Shown here piece after piece: positions 28,960 to 38,905 of a stretch of DNA of 64,000 bases. The stretch lies in the NCBI GenBank assembly GCA_902604245.1, contig CACKXQ010000004.1, forward strand, positions 23,896 to 87,895, read 5' to 3'. Origin of the DNA: an uncultured Pelagibacteraceae bacterium (GTDB lineage Bacteria; Pseudomonadota; Alphaproteobacteria; Pelagibacterales; Pelagibacteraceae). The position numbers and the translations under genes are program-made. Position 1 is the stretch's first letter. Each line of letters begins with the position of its first letter. The notes beneath the pieces were generated by a model, which had not been told where the DNA came from, did not search any database, and saw nothing but the letters and a program-made list of their open reading frames with translations.

Positions 28960-29885
28960 TTAAGATATGAAACTTCGCTTTCATTAATCTCAATATTAAC
29001 ATTCACACCTAATGGAACTGAAATAGTATCTTTAAAATTTATTTCTTTTGATAAATTTTCCATTTCAATTTTCCAATTTCCTTTTTGTGAAAAAAGTATT
29101 GTTGGTTTATTAAAAATTAAATTTTCAACTCTCCCTTTTTTTGATTTGAAACAACTCAAACTAAAACCTGTATCTTGTTTTATTATTGGATTAATAGACT
29201 TATCTTGAAATATGTTACCTAGTATATGTGAAATTTTAATATTATCTCCAATATTTATTTCATTTTGAATTCTATTGCTGAGACTGGATATATTACTTTG
29301 TAATTGATCTAACTTGTAATTATTAAATTTTTTTATTTCATCATTAGATATAGGTTCTAATAATCTCCTGCCATTTGGTATTGCTTTAATGTTTAGATCG
29401 ATTAATGAATTATCATCTAAAAGTGCCATACCTGTCTTTTTTGCTCTCTCTAATACCTCAGGTATCCAAGTAACAATTCCTGGATCATCACCTCCTAGCA
29501 CAACAAAAATTAAGCCTTCTTCATCTCCAGCATTTTCAAATGCTCTAAACATATTTGTTGGCATTGAAATAATGTCTCCTGGATTTAAAATCGCTTCATC
29601 TTTACCCTCAGACCCCCAATAAAATCTCCATTTACCTGAATATATTATGAATACCTCTGCTGTTAAATGGCTATGCAAACCCGATCCATTAAAAGGTTTT
29701 GCTGATACTGCACCTAAATTAAAACCATGGGGTTCAGATATTTTTATTGATTGGTCAGCGTCTTCTGCGACACCTGGACCTAAAATAGAATAGTTTTTTC
29801 TTTCTTTGTGTCCATCTAATTTACCTTCAACAAATGGTAAAGTGCTTGGAATTAAATCTTTAAATTTTGCTAGTCTAATATTCAT
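28941..29885 (-). CDS. Cupin-domain protein
   Basis: GSGLHSHLTAEVFIIYSGKWRFYWG ... LNPGDIISMPTNMFRAFENAGDEEGLIFVVLGGDDPGIVTWIPEVLERA. Confidence 0.8.
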   Translation of the reverse strand: MNIRLAKFKDLIPSTLPFVEGKLDGHKERKNYSILGPGVAEDADQSIKISEPHGFNLGAVSAKPFNGSGLHSHLTAEVFIIYSGKWRFYWGSEGKDEAILNPGDIISMPTNMFRAFENAGDEEGLIFVVLGGDDPGIVTWIPEVLERAKKTGMALLDDNSLIDLNIKAIPNGRRLLEPISNDEIKKFNNYKLDQLQSNISSLSNRIQNEINIGDNIKISHILGNIFQDKSINPIIKQDTGFSLSCFKSKKGRVENLIFNKPTILFSQKGNWKIEMENLSKEINFKDTISVPLGVNVNIEINESEVSYLNCVSSI

Positions 29886-29937
29886 ATTTTTTTAATTATA
29901 ATATTGTGATACACGAATATTTCCAATAAATAAATAT

Positions 29938-31023
29938 ATGCAAATAGAACAATTTGATACAGGTCTAAAAACAAAAACAAATGTACAGAACATTGTTCTT
30001 TCACCTGAAAAAAATTTAGAAAATAAAAACTTAGTTAGAGGTTATTTAAATAAGATCATCACATCGGGAATAAATGAAATCGATAGTAATTTAGATGAAG
30101 CATTTATAGCTGATGTTAAGATAAATAGTTTTTATCCAATTAATGAATTTACAGGAGTTAAAAATTTAAAAGATAAAATTTGGTTACCATTATTTGAAGC
30201 ATTTCCTGATCTTGAAAGAAGAGAAAATATTGTTGTTGGAGGAGCTTTCAGAGATAAAATTTTGATAGGATCATACTCTGTTTTATCAGGTTATTTTAGA
30301 AATTCATGGCTAGGAATAAAACCAAATAATAAAATGATAAATCTTCGATGTTGTGAAATTCATGAGCTTAAAGAAAAAAAAATAATCGAGAGTCATATCT
30401 TAATTGATGTAATGGACTTTTTAAGACAATGTGGCATCTCCTCAATCAATCCATCAAGAGGTTCAGAGGGAGCTTGGCTTCCACCAATAAATACAGATGG
30501 GGTAAATTTTTTTGAAAAAGATTTAGAGGTTTCAAATTCAAATTTAAAACAAGCCTTGGAAATGGGTAGAAGTCTGAATATAAAACCAGAGAAAGAAAAT
30601 CTCTCAGATAATGAATTAAAAGAAAGATTATTAAATCATCCCCAAAAAGAATATTGGCATAAAAAAATGATTTGGTACGGTCCATGTGGAATTGGCACTT
30701 CAAGATCACTAGAGGGATTTATTGATATGCATCAATTACCATTTAGAAAATCATTTACTGAAAGAGATTATTTTAAGCTAGGACATTATTGTGAAATAGG
30801 GGATGGTAAATTTTCACTTTGTGCAGGTTGGCATAGTTTAGAGGCGAACTATGGTTCAAATGATTGGTTGGGATATAAAGCAAATAATCAAAAATTAACT
30901 ATGAGAGTTATGGATTTTTATCACCATGATGAGGGAAAAATCCGTGAAAATTGGGTACCAATTGATATACTTCACATTCTAAAACAAATCGGCATTGATG
31001 TTTTAGATAATATTAAAGGCTAA
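29938..31023 (+). CDS. Tandem SnoaL-like / ester cyclase-like protein
   Basis: Two SnoaL-like segments (EFTGVKNLKDKIWLPLFEAFPDLERR; C-terminal GYKANNQKLTMRVMDFYHHDEGKIRENWVPID). Confidence 0.7.
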   Translation: MQIEQFDTGLKTKTNVQNIVLSPEKNLENKNLVRGYLNKIITSGINEIDSNLDEAFIADVKINSFYPINEFTGVKNLKDKIWLPLFEAFPDLERRENIVVGGAFRDKILIGSYSVLSGYFRNSWLGIKPNNKMINLRCCEIHELKEKKIIESHILIDVMDFLRQCGISSINPSRGSEGAWLPPINTDGVNFFEKDLEVSNSNLKQALEMGRSLNIKPEKENLSDNELKERLLNHPQKEYWHKKMIWYGPCGIGTSRSLEGFIDMHQLPFRKSFTERDYFKLGHYCEIGDGKFSLCAGWHSLEANYGSNDWLGYKANNQKLTMRVMDFYHHDEGKIRENWVPIDILHILKQIGIDVLDNIKG

Positions 31024-31024
31024 A

Positions 31025-32074
31025 ATGGCAAATATAAAATTTACTGGAGTACATAAATCTTTTGGAACTAATAAGATTATTACAGATTTTAATTTATCAG
31101 GCAAGGATGATGAATTTCTTGTATTAGTTGGACCGTCTGGATGTGGGAAATCAACTTTGTTAAGAATGATCGCAGGTTTAGAAAAGATTGATGAAGGCGA
31201 AATATTTATTAATGATCAAAAAATAAATGATCTTCATCCTTCTAAACGACAAACAGCAATGGTATTTCAGTCATATGCTCTTTACCCTCATATGAACGTT
31301 TATGAAAATATGTCATTCGGGTTAAAGATAGAAAAGAGATCTAAAGAAGAAATCCAAACAAAAGTTATGCAGGCAGCAAAAATATTAAAGATAGAGGAAT
31401 TGCTGGAAAGAAGACCCAAACAATTGTCAGGAGGACAGAGACAAAGGGTTGCAATTGGAAGAGCAATTACAAGAAATCCAAAAATATTTTTATTTGATGA
31501 ACCTTTATCAAATTTAGATGCAGCACTAAGATCAGAAATGAGAGTTGAGATTTCAAAATTACACAATCAAATTAAAACAAATATGATTTATGTTACACAT
31601 GATCAAGTAGAGGCAATGACACTTGCCGATAGGATTGTAATTTTAAATCTTGGTAATATTGAACAAGTTGGAACCCCAGACGAAATTTACAATAATCCAG
31701 CAAACATTTTTGTAGCCCAATTTATTGGAACTCCAAAAATGAATATTTTACCTTTAAATAATGAAAATATAATTTCAGATAATAAAATTATTTTTTTAGG
31801 CAATGAAATCACTTTTGAAAAAACTAAATTTGATAAAAAGAAATATTTCTTAGGAATAAGACCTGAACATTTTAACTTATCTAGTGAATCACAATTTAAA
31901 TTTAAGCCTAAAATTGATCTTGTTGAAAACTTAGGAAATGAAAAGATTGTCTATATGAGTAACGACAACTTAGAACTTAGCGCAAAAATTTCTAGTCAGG
32001 AAGATTTTCAAAATCAGATTAATTTTGACTCCAAAGATATTTTTATTTTTGACGAAAACGGAAGAAGAATTTAA
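31025..32074 (+). CDS. Carbohydrate-type ABC transporter ATP-binding protein (UgpC/MalK-like)
   Basis: GPSGCGKSTLLRMIAGLE; LSGGQRQRVAIGRAI; TOBE-like C-terminus. Confidence 0.93.
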   Translation: MANIKFTGVHKSFGTNKIITDFNLSGKDDEFLVLVGPSGCGKSTLLRMIAGLEKIDEGEIFINDQKINDLHPSKRQTAMVFQSYALYPHMNVYENMSFGLKIEKRSKEEIQTKVMQAAKILKIEELLERRPKQLSGGQRQRVAIGRAITRNPKIFLFDEPLSNLDAALRSEMRVEISKLHNQIKTNMIYVTHDQVEAMTLADRIVILNLGNIEQVGTPDEIYNNPANIFVAQFIGTPKMNILPLNNENIISDNKIIFLGNEITFEKTKFDKKKYFLGIRPEHFNLSSESQFKFKPKIDLVENLGNEKIVYMSNDNLELSAKISSQEDFQNQINFDSKDIFIFDENGRRI

Positions 32075-32101
32075 ATTTTCTTTTATTACTTATAATTTGT
32101 T

Positions 32102-33007
32102 ATGAATTGGATAGTTGTTACAGTTATTGCTGCTTTTTTTCAAAATTTAAGGTCTTCATTTCAAAAAAAAATAAATAAAGATGTTTCAACAATAGCTTCA
32201 ACTTACGTAAGGTTTTCTTTTGCTTTACCTTTAGCATTAGTATTGTTTTTTATATATTTCAGAGAAGTTTCTGTAATTAATGAAATACTTAATCAACCAG
32301 GTTTTTTAATAAATGTAACTCTAGCATCAATTTTTCAAGTAATATTTACCTTCGTATTATTGTACTTATTTAAGTTTTCAAATTTTGTTGTTGGAACCTC
32401 GCTAAGTAAAACAGAAGTTGTTCAAGTAGCTATATTTGAATATCTAATATTAAATGAAAAATTGAGTAAGTTAGGAATTAGTGGCATTTTAATATCAACT
32501 TTAGGAGTAATAATTCTATCAATTAAAGATTTAAAATTTTTTTTATATAATATGTTTTCAAAAACTACATTAATAGGTTTGGTATCAGGTTTATTTTTAG
32601 CTTTGAGTATAGTTTATTTTAGATCTGCTGCCTTATCTTTAGAAAATTTTGACTCTAATTTTGAAAAAGTAATATCAACCTTACTTTTTGGATTATTAAT
32701 TCCAACAATTATTTTAACTTTATATCTTTTAGTCTTTGAAAAAAAAGAATTTAGAAAATTATATAATGATAGATATGATTGTATGTTAATTGGTATTGGA
32801 GGATTTTTTGCCTCACTATCATGGTTTTATGCATTTACTCTAATCCAAGCGTCTTTTGTAAGAGCAGTTGGTCAAATCGAATTATTATTTAGTTATTTTT
32901 CCTCAAAATATTTATTTAAAGAAAAAATAAAGTTAACAGAAATTCTAGGTATTTTTGTTTTTGTAATTGGAGTTAGTATTTTATTACTTTCTAGAGTTCA
33001 AAACTAA
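32102..33007 (+). CDS. EamA/DMT family transporter
   Basis: ~10 TM, two DMT repeats. Confidence 0.82.
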   Translation: MNWIVVTVIAAFFQNLRSSFQKKINKDVSTIASTYVRFSFALPLALVLFFIYFREVSVINEILNQPGFLINVTLASIFQVIFTFVLLYLFKFSNFVVGTSLSKTEVVQVAIFEYLILNEKLSKLGISGILISTLGVIILSIKDLKFFLYNMFSKTTLIGLVSGLFLALSIVYFRSAALSLENFDSNFEKVISTLLFGLLIPTIILTLYLLVFEKKEFRKLYNDRYDCMLIGIGGFFASLSWFYAFTLIQASFVRAVGQIELLFSYFSSKYLFKEKIKLTEILGIFVFVIGVSILLLSRVQN

Positions 33008-34290
33008 TTTGAAAATCCATATTTTCTAAGTCTTACATCTCCAGTTCGAGCATGAGCCTCCATACCTTCATACCTTGAAATTCTTGCACATGCTGCACCT
33101 ACTTCTTTAGTAGACTCCTTAGTCATTCTTTGGAAACTTAAAGTTTTTATAAATTTTCCAACAAATAAACCGCCTGTATATTTTCCTGCACCTTTTGTTG
33201 GTAAAATATGGTTTGTTCCAGAACATTTATCTCCATAAGCAACCGTAGTTTCTTCTCCTATAAATAATGATCCATAATTTTTTAATCGATCATGAAACCA
33301 TTGAAGGTTTTTAGTTTGTATCTCTAAATGCTCAGGTGCATATTCATCACTAATTTTTGCCATTTCTTCATCCGTATCGCACAAAATAACTTCTCCATAA
33401 TCTCTCCAAGCTGCACCAGAGTTTTCTCGTGGCAAGTCTGGTAAGTCTGCAATTAATTCTGGAACTCTTTTCATAACGTATTCAGCTAATGACTTACTAG
33501 TAGTAAATAACCAAGCAGGAGAGTTGTAACCATGCTCTGCTTGCCCAACTAAATCAAAAGCAACTAATTCTGGGTCAGCTGTTTCGTCTGCTATGACGGC
33601 AATTTCTGTGGGACCAGCAAATAAATCTATACCTACTTTGCCAAATAAAATTCTTTTTGACTCTGCAACAAATTGATTTCCAGGACCAACAAGCATATCT
33701 GCGGGAGCATTACCAAAAAGACCATAAGTCATTGCAGCAATAGCTTGAACTCCACCTAAATTCATTATTACATCCGCTCCACACAAGTCAGCAGTATAAA
33801 CAATAGCTGGATGAACTCCCACTCCAGGTTTTGGCGAACTGCAAACAATAATATTTTTAACGCCTGCAACTTTTGCCGTTGTTACACTCATTACAGCTGA
33901 AGCTATATGAGCATATCTTCCAGCAGGTACATAACATCCTGCTGTATTAACAGGAATTAATTTTTGACCAGCAAATAATCCATCTGAAAGTTCAACTTCA
34001 AAATCTTGCCCATAATTTTTTAATTGTGCTTCAGCAAACTTTCTTACTCTCTCATGGGAAAATTGAATATCATCTTTGGTTTTAGGATTTAAATTCTTTT
34101 TAATTTGCTCAATTTTTTCTCTTGTAACTACGACTTCTCCTTCGTATTTATCAAATTTTTTTGATAATTCGATACATCCTTCTTCTTTTGTTTTCTCTAT
34201 GTCTTTTAGAATGTTCTCTACAATCTCTCTAGTTTTAGTATCATCAGTAGAAGATGTTTTTGGTGATTTCTTTAAATAATTTATTGCCAT
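33004..34290 (-). CDS. hpsN: Histidinol dehydrogenase superfamily; most like sulfopropanediol 3-dehydrogenase (HpsN)
   Basis: GRYAHIASAVMSVTTAKVAGVKNIIV; GPGNQFVAESKRILFGKVGIDLFAGPTE; next to Pta-like gene rather than his genes. Confidence 0.65.
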   Translation of the reverse strand: MAINYLKKSPKTSSTDDTKTREIVENILKDIEKTKEEGCIELSKKFDKYEGEVVVTREKIEQIKKNLNPKTKDDIQFSHERVRKFAEAQLKNYGQDFEVELSDGLFAGQKLIPVNTAGCYVPAGRYAHIASAVMSVTTAKVAGVKNIIVCSSPKPGVGVHPAIVYTADLCGADVIMNLGGVQAIAAMTYGLFGNAPADMLVGPGNQFVAESKRILFGKVGIDLFAGPTEIAVIADETADPELVAFDLVGQAEHGYNSPAWLFTTSKSLAEYVMKRVPELIADLPDLPRENSGAAWRDYGEVILCDTDEEMAKISDEYAPEHLEIQTKNLQWFHDRLKNYGSLFIGEETTVAYGDKCSGTNHILPTKGAGKYTGGLFVGKFIKTLSFQRMTKESTKEVGAACARISRYEGMEAHARTGDVRLRKYGFSN

Positions 34291-34332
34291 GTCTAAATCC
34301 TAATTTAATTATAATTTTTTTTCAATATTCAT

Positions 34333-35244
34333 TTAATCTAAAGCTACCACAGCTGCTGCAATAGAGGCTAGCCTTGCTGTCGCATCATCTGATCTACTAG
34401 TAATTACCACTGGAACTTTTCCTCCTATAACCACTCCTGCCGCACATGCTCCCATAAAATAAATCATCATTTTAACCAGGGCGTTTCCTGTTTCAACATT
34501 CGGAACTAATAATACGTCAGCATCTCCTGCAACTATATTTTTTATACCTTTTATCTCTGCTGATTTTTTTGACACGCTGTTATCAAATGCAAGAGGTCCA
34601 AAAATATCTGCATTTAAATTCTCCTGTTCAGCTAAATCACATATTTCTTTAGCATCCAGTGAACTTTGCATGCTATCTAAAACCTCCTCTGTTGCAGAAA
34701 GAATGGAGACTTTTGGTTTGGATATTTTAATTCTATGACAAAAATCAACTACATTTTTAAGAATATGCATTTTTGTTTTAACATTTGGATTAACATTGAG
34801 GGCTCCATCAGTTATTATTAAAGGTTTATCTTCTTTATCTAAAGTCATATGCCAAATGTGACTCAATCTTTTTTTACCAATTAAATTATATTTTCGTAAT
34901 AAAACTTCTTTCATCAAGATGTCAGTATGAATATGGCCTTTTACAATTATTTTAACTTTCTCATCCCCAGCAAGTTTTGCAGCAACTTTTGCTGTATTAT
35001 TTTCAACTGGTTCATTGATGATTTCAAAATCTGATATATCAAATTTTAAATCCTCAGCAGTTTTTTTAATTTCAATTTCATTACCTATTAAAACAGGTGT
35101 GATTAATTTTTCTTTAACCGAATCCATAATGGCTAACATAGGAAGTTTTTTACCTGCATTTACAATTGCAGCTTTTGCTCCTCTTTTATTATTAGCAATA
35201 TCAAGCAAATTGATGGGACAAACTGTAGATTTATCAGAAAGCAT
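34333..35244 (-). CDS. Phosphate acetyl/butyryltransferase-like protein
   Basis: LITPVLIGNEIEIKKTAEDL; GPLAFDNSVSKKSAEIKGI; NVETGNALVKMMIYFMGACAAGVVIGGKVPVVITSRSD. Confidence 0.85.
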   Translation of the reverse strand: MLSDKSTVCPINLLDIANNKRGAKAAIVNAGKKLPMLAIMDSVKEKLITPVLIGNEIEIKKTAEDLKFDISDFEIINEPVENNTAKVAAKLAGDEKVKIIVKGHIHTDILMKEVLLRKYNLIGKKRLSHIWHMTLDKEDKPLIITDGALNVNPNVKTKMHILKNVVDFCHRIKISKPKVSILSATEEVLDSMQSSLDAKEICDLAEQENLNADIFGPLAFDNSVSKKSAEIKGIKNIVAGDADVLLVPNVETGNALVKMMIYFMGACAAGVVIGGKVPVVITSRSDDATARLASIAAAVVALD

Positions 35245-35306
35245 TGGATTATATATACTAAATAAATATTTAAACTAATATACAATTTATAATGTAAGGT
35301 TAAATA

Positions 35307-36155
35307 GTGGAAATAGTTACAAAAATAGCTCCAATCTCACTTGCTCTTATAATGCTAGGTCTTGGACTAGGATTAACTGGTCGTGATTTTTTAAGAGTGC
35401 TTAATAATCCAAAGGATTTTATAGTTGGTTTTATTTGCCAATTGATATTATTGCCAGTAGTTGCATACATCATTGTATTAATAATGGATTTACCCATTGA
35501 GATTGCTTTAGGTATTATGATAATCGCTGCTGCACCTGGAGGCGTGACTACAAATGTTATGACAAAATTTGCAAATGGAGATGTTGCATTATCTATCTCT
35601 TTAACCGCTATAATAAGTCTAATCAGTATTATTTCTGTGCCTTTTATTATTTTTAAATCTGCAGATTTATTAGGGAGCACAGGCATGTCTTCCAATCTTA
35701 CCATGACAGGTATTGCATTAAAAATGGCTTTAGTTGTTACCGTTCCTGTAATCTTAGGGATGACTATCAGAAAATTTGCGGTAAACTTTGTTTCGTCAAA
35801 TATTTCTATAATTGAGAAGATTACAATAGTTTTATTTCTAATTGTTTTTGCTGCAATTATAGTTGAAGAAAAAGATAATATTTTAAATTATTTTAAACAA
35901 GCAGGTATAGCTGCACTTACTCTTAATGTTGTTATGATATTGCTGTCATATTATATAGCAAAGTTCTTTGCATCAGGCGTTAAGCAAAGAAAGTGTATTT
36001 CAATTGAGTGTGGTCTTCAAAATGGGACATTAGCAATATTTGTGGCTACACAAATATTTAATGATATTAGTTATGTCATTCCAACAGCTGCATATGCCCT
36101 TATAATGTATTTAACAGGTTTTATTTTAATTTTTGTCCTACGGAAATCTACTTAA
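35307..36155 (+). CDS. Bile acid:sodium symporter (BASS) family transporter
   Basis: MLGLGLGLTGRDF; IIAAAPGGVTTNVMTKFANGDVALSISLT; ECGLQNGTLAIFVA. Confidence 0.92.
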   Translation: MEIVTKIAPISLALIMLGLGLGLTGRDFLRVLNNPKDFIVGFICQLILLPVVAYIIVLIMDLPIEIALGIMIIAAAPGGVTTNVMTKFANGDVALSISLTAIISLISIISVPFIIFKSADLLGSTGMSSNLTMTGIALKMALVVTVPVILGMTIRKFAVNFVSSNISIIEKITIVLFLIVFAAIIVEEKDNILNYFKQAGIAALTLNVVMILLSYYIAKFFASGVKQRKCISIECGLQNGTLAIFVATQIFNDISYVIPTAAYALIMYLTGFILIFVLRKST

Positions 36156-37113
36156 TATTCATTTTGCCAAATATCTTAAAGATTAAATAAGCAAGAGAGT
36201 GAACATTTTTCTCTTGTAGTTTAATTGTATCAGTTAAAGCTTTGTCTTTCATTTTAACGTTAAATAATTTTTTTTTGTTAACACTTATATATTTATTTTT
36301 TAACAAATAATTTAATTTCCTTACCACTGTTGGTCTGGGAATATTAGTTATTTCTGAAATTGACATTGTGTTAACCCCAGTCTCAGGAACTTTAATTTTA
36401 TTTTCTTTCCACTTTGAAAAATTCCATCCATTTGCTTCATAAGATTTTGTAACAAGTGAATGCCACATTATAACCATTCCAACCGAAAATATTTCAAGAT
36501 CTCCTACTTGTTTTTTCCATCTATTTGTAAAAATAAAAATAAATTCACAAAAAAAATACCAACAATATGTAAAATTGTTATTAATTTCATTTAAGATTTC
36601 ATCAAATTGCTTTGACTGAATGATAAGGTTATTTTTTTTACATAATTCAACAATTTTTGAGAGCAATGTACTTAAATTTTTAAGTGTGCTTTTTGATTGA
36701 ACTAATTTAAAAGCTGATCTGTCTATATAAATATTTTTGTGTACTTTTTTTAATACACCAAACTCTTCTAAGCGAAGAATTTTTCTGCGTACACTTTCTT
36801 TTGGAATGTTTAAATTTCTCGATATTTCAATAATGTTTATTCTGCCTAGTTCTAAGGATTTATCATATAAAAAAAAACCATCATAACTTTCCACAAGTCC
36901 ATTTTTTATGTAATAAGCAAAATCTTTTTGTATTAGATAAAGAATTATTAGATATTTTTCTATGTCTTGAAATTTGTTAAAGGAGGAATTTACCCATTCA
37001 GATAATAATTTGTAGTAAATGGGAGCGATTTCATCAAAATTTTCTATAATAATTTTATGAATATTTTTTTCGCTTAATTGTGATGAGTTTGTAATCATTT
37101 TCCGCAAACCCAT
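36148..37113 (-). CDS. Uncharacterised regulator with two winged-HTH segments
   Basis: IPKESVRRKILRLEEFGVLKK and IPRPTVVRKLNYLLKNKYISV; HTH-like repeats in N- and C-terminal halves. Confidence 0.7.
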   Translation of the reverse strand: MGLRKMITNSSQLSEKNIHKIIIENFDEIAPIYYKLLSEWVNSSFNKFQDIEKYLIILYLIQKDFAYYIKNGLVESYDGFFLYDKSLELGRINIIEISRNLNIPKESVRRKILRLEEFGVLKKVHKNIYIDRSAFKLVQSKSTLKNLSTLLSKIVELCKKNNLIIQSKQFDEILNEINNNFTYCWYFFCEFIFIFTNRWKKQVGDLEIFSVGMVIMWHSLVTKSYEANGWNFSKWKENKIKVPETGVNTMSISEITNIPRPTVVRKLNYLLKNKYISVNKKKLFNVKMKDKALTDTIKLQEKNVHSLAYLIFKIFGKMNIK

Positions 37114-37204
37114 TTTAAACTTTTCACCCCATTTTGGACATTAAATAAAATTTGATTAACCCATTTTGGTCACTTGAAGAAATAAAAATACTCAATTTGG
37201 TGAC
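37106..37204. promoter_or_regulatory. Cluster of CCCATTTTGGACA-like operator repeats
   Basis: CCCATTTT at 37109, 37128, 37160 and variant CTCAATTTGG at 37191; two spacings of 31-32 bp. Confidence 0.65.
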
Positions 37205-37249
37205 ATACAAAATAGTAAAGAAATTTTTTTCTGTTTAAATGCGTTATTT

Positions 37250-37462
37250 ATGAGTTACAATATTCAAAATAGAGCATCTAATATTGAAATTTCTTCTCAA
37301 TTAACAGGTGACAATAATATTGATACCCCTCAAAAAGTAAATATTGATGCTCTAAAGTCTAAAATCAGAGCTCAAGAAAAAAAAGAAAACTTTAAGAATA
37401 AAGCAATCTTTGTATCACTATTTATTGGATTAGGAACTATTGGATATTTTGTTTCGAGTTAA
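37250..37462 (+). CDS. Small hypothetical protein with C-terminal TM helix
   Basis: 70-aa ORF divergent to regulator. Confidence 0.6.
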   Translation: MSYNIQNRASNIEISSQLTGDNNIDTPQKVNIDALKSKIRAQEKKENFKNKAIFVSLFIGLGTIGYFVSS

Positions 37463-37554
37463 GTTTGTTAAAATTAAAAAAATAATCAAAAATTTAGTTA
37501 TTCTCAACAATTATCAGTTATTGTAATAAATGATAATTAGTAAATAATGATGAT

Positions 37555-37890
37555 ATGAAACCATTTGCAGGATATTTAATTTTAGCTTTAGGAATCACAA
37601 CAGGTATAGCAGCAAATAGTTTTGCTAAAATTTCAGATGGTTTTACAAAACTAACACCAACTATTGCATGTCTACTTTTAATGTCTGTTACAATGTTTTC
37701 TTTGGCCAAAGCAATGTCAGTAATACCTGTTGCATTTAGCTACTCAACTTACAGTGGTCTAACAGTTGCTGGCGTAGTTCTATTTGGTATTTTGAAATAT
37801 AATCAAGTCCCTAATGTTTATGGGTTAATTGGTATTTGCTTAATTGTAACTGGGGTTATTATGGTAAATTATCTAGGACGAGCTGGTTAA
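37555..37890 (+). CDS. SMR-family (EmrE-like) small membrane transporter, atypical
   Basis: 111 aa; FAKISDGFTKLTP, IPVAFSYSTYSGL; Glu14 equivalent replaced by Gly. Confidence 0.7.
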   Translation: MKPFAGYLILALGITTGIAANSFAKISDGFTKLTPTIACLLLMSVTMFSLAKAMSVIPVAFSYSTYSGLTVAGVVLFGILKYNQVPNVYGLIGICLIVTGVIMVNYLGRAG

Positions 37891-37899
37891 CAATTTAAT

Positions 37900-38904
37900 C
37901 TATTTCAATAGAATACGAATATCCTCCATTATATTATCTGGAATTTTAATCTCAGATTTATAATTTTTTTTATATCTTCTTAACTTATTTTCCCCTGGAT
38001 ATAATATTTCTTTAAGTCCTTTTAATTTAGGAAGTTTTTTAATTCTTTTTATGTTTTCTTTTATTCTTTTTTTGTAATTAGATTGAAATAAGTTTGCTTT
38101 CATCACAATAAATAAATGACCAATATTTTGTGGGCCAGAAAAATCATCAAAAGGATCTTTCACTTTACCACCATGATTACCTCCAGTATAAACACCACTT
38201 AATATATCAACCATCCACGCAAGTCCTGATCCTCTAAATCCCGCTATAGGAAGTTGAACACCCTCAAGTGCTTTTTTTGCATCAGTTGTGGGATTGCCAA
38301 ATTTATCCAAGGCAACTCCTTCAGGAATTTTTGAATTTGATCTTGATGCAACTCTTATTTTCCCTCTATTAATCATTGAGACAGATGTATCTAATATAAA
38401 TGGAACTTTAGAACCAGTTGGCGATCCAAAGCAAATAGGGTTTGTACCAAATAAAGATTTTATAGCTCCATGTGGGGCAATTGCAGGTGGTGCATTAGTG
38501 AATACTAAGGCGATCATATTTTTTTTTACAGCTTGTTCAGCGTAATATCCTGACATGCCGTAATGACCACTGTTTTTAACTGCAACAAGTCCTATTCCTG
38601 TTTTTTTTGCATTTTTTATGGCTTTTTTAATAGCTGTATCTGCAGCAATAAATCCAATGCTGTCATCAGCATTAATATGAGTAACAGATGGGGAAATATT
38701 TTTTAGTTTGATTTTAGGCCTTGGATTAATCAGCTTTTTTTTGATCCGATCACAATACATTTTTAATCTAGATAATCCATGGGTTGGAGCGCCTACTAAT
38801 TCAGCATTAATTATTGCATCAGCACAAATACCTGCATGTTTTTTTGAAAGTTTAAACTTATAAAATATCTTAATAATAGTCTTTTTAAGTTTATTTTTTT
38901 CCAT
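37900..38904 (-). CDS. Ldh family malate/L-lactate-type dehydrogenase
   Basis: GAPTHGLSRLKMYCDRI; NSGHYGMSGYYAEQA; FGTNPICFGSPTG. Confidence 0.9.
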   Translation of the reverse strand: MEKNKLKKTIIKIFYKFKLSKKHAGICADAIINAELVGAPTHGLSRLKMYCDRIKKKLINPRPKIKLKNISPSVTHINADDSIGFIAADTAIKKAIKNAKKTGIGLVAVKNSGHYGMSGYYAEQAVKKNMIALVFTNAPPAIAPHGAIKSLFGTNPICFGSPTGSKVPFILDTSVSMINRGKIRVASRSNSKIPEGVALDKFGNPTTDAKKALEGVQLPIAGFRGSGLAWMVDILSGVYTGGNHGGKVKDPFDDFSGPQNIGHLFIVMKANLFQSNYKKRIKENIKRIKKLPKLKGLKEILYPGENKLRRYKKNYKSEIKIPDNIMEDIRILLK

Positions 38905-38905
38905 C

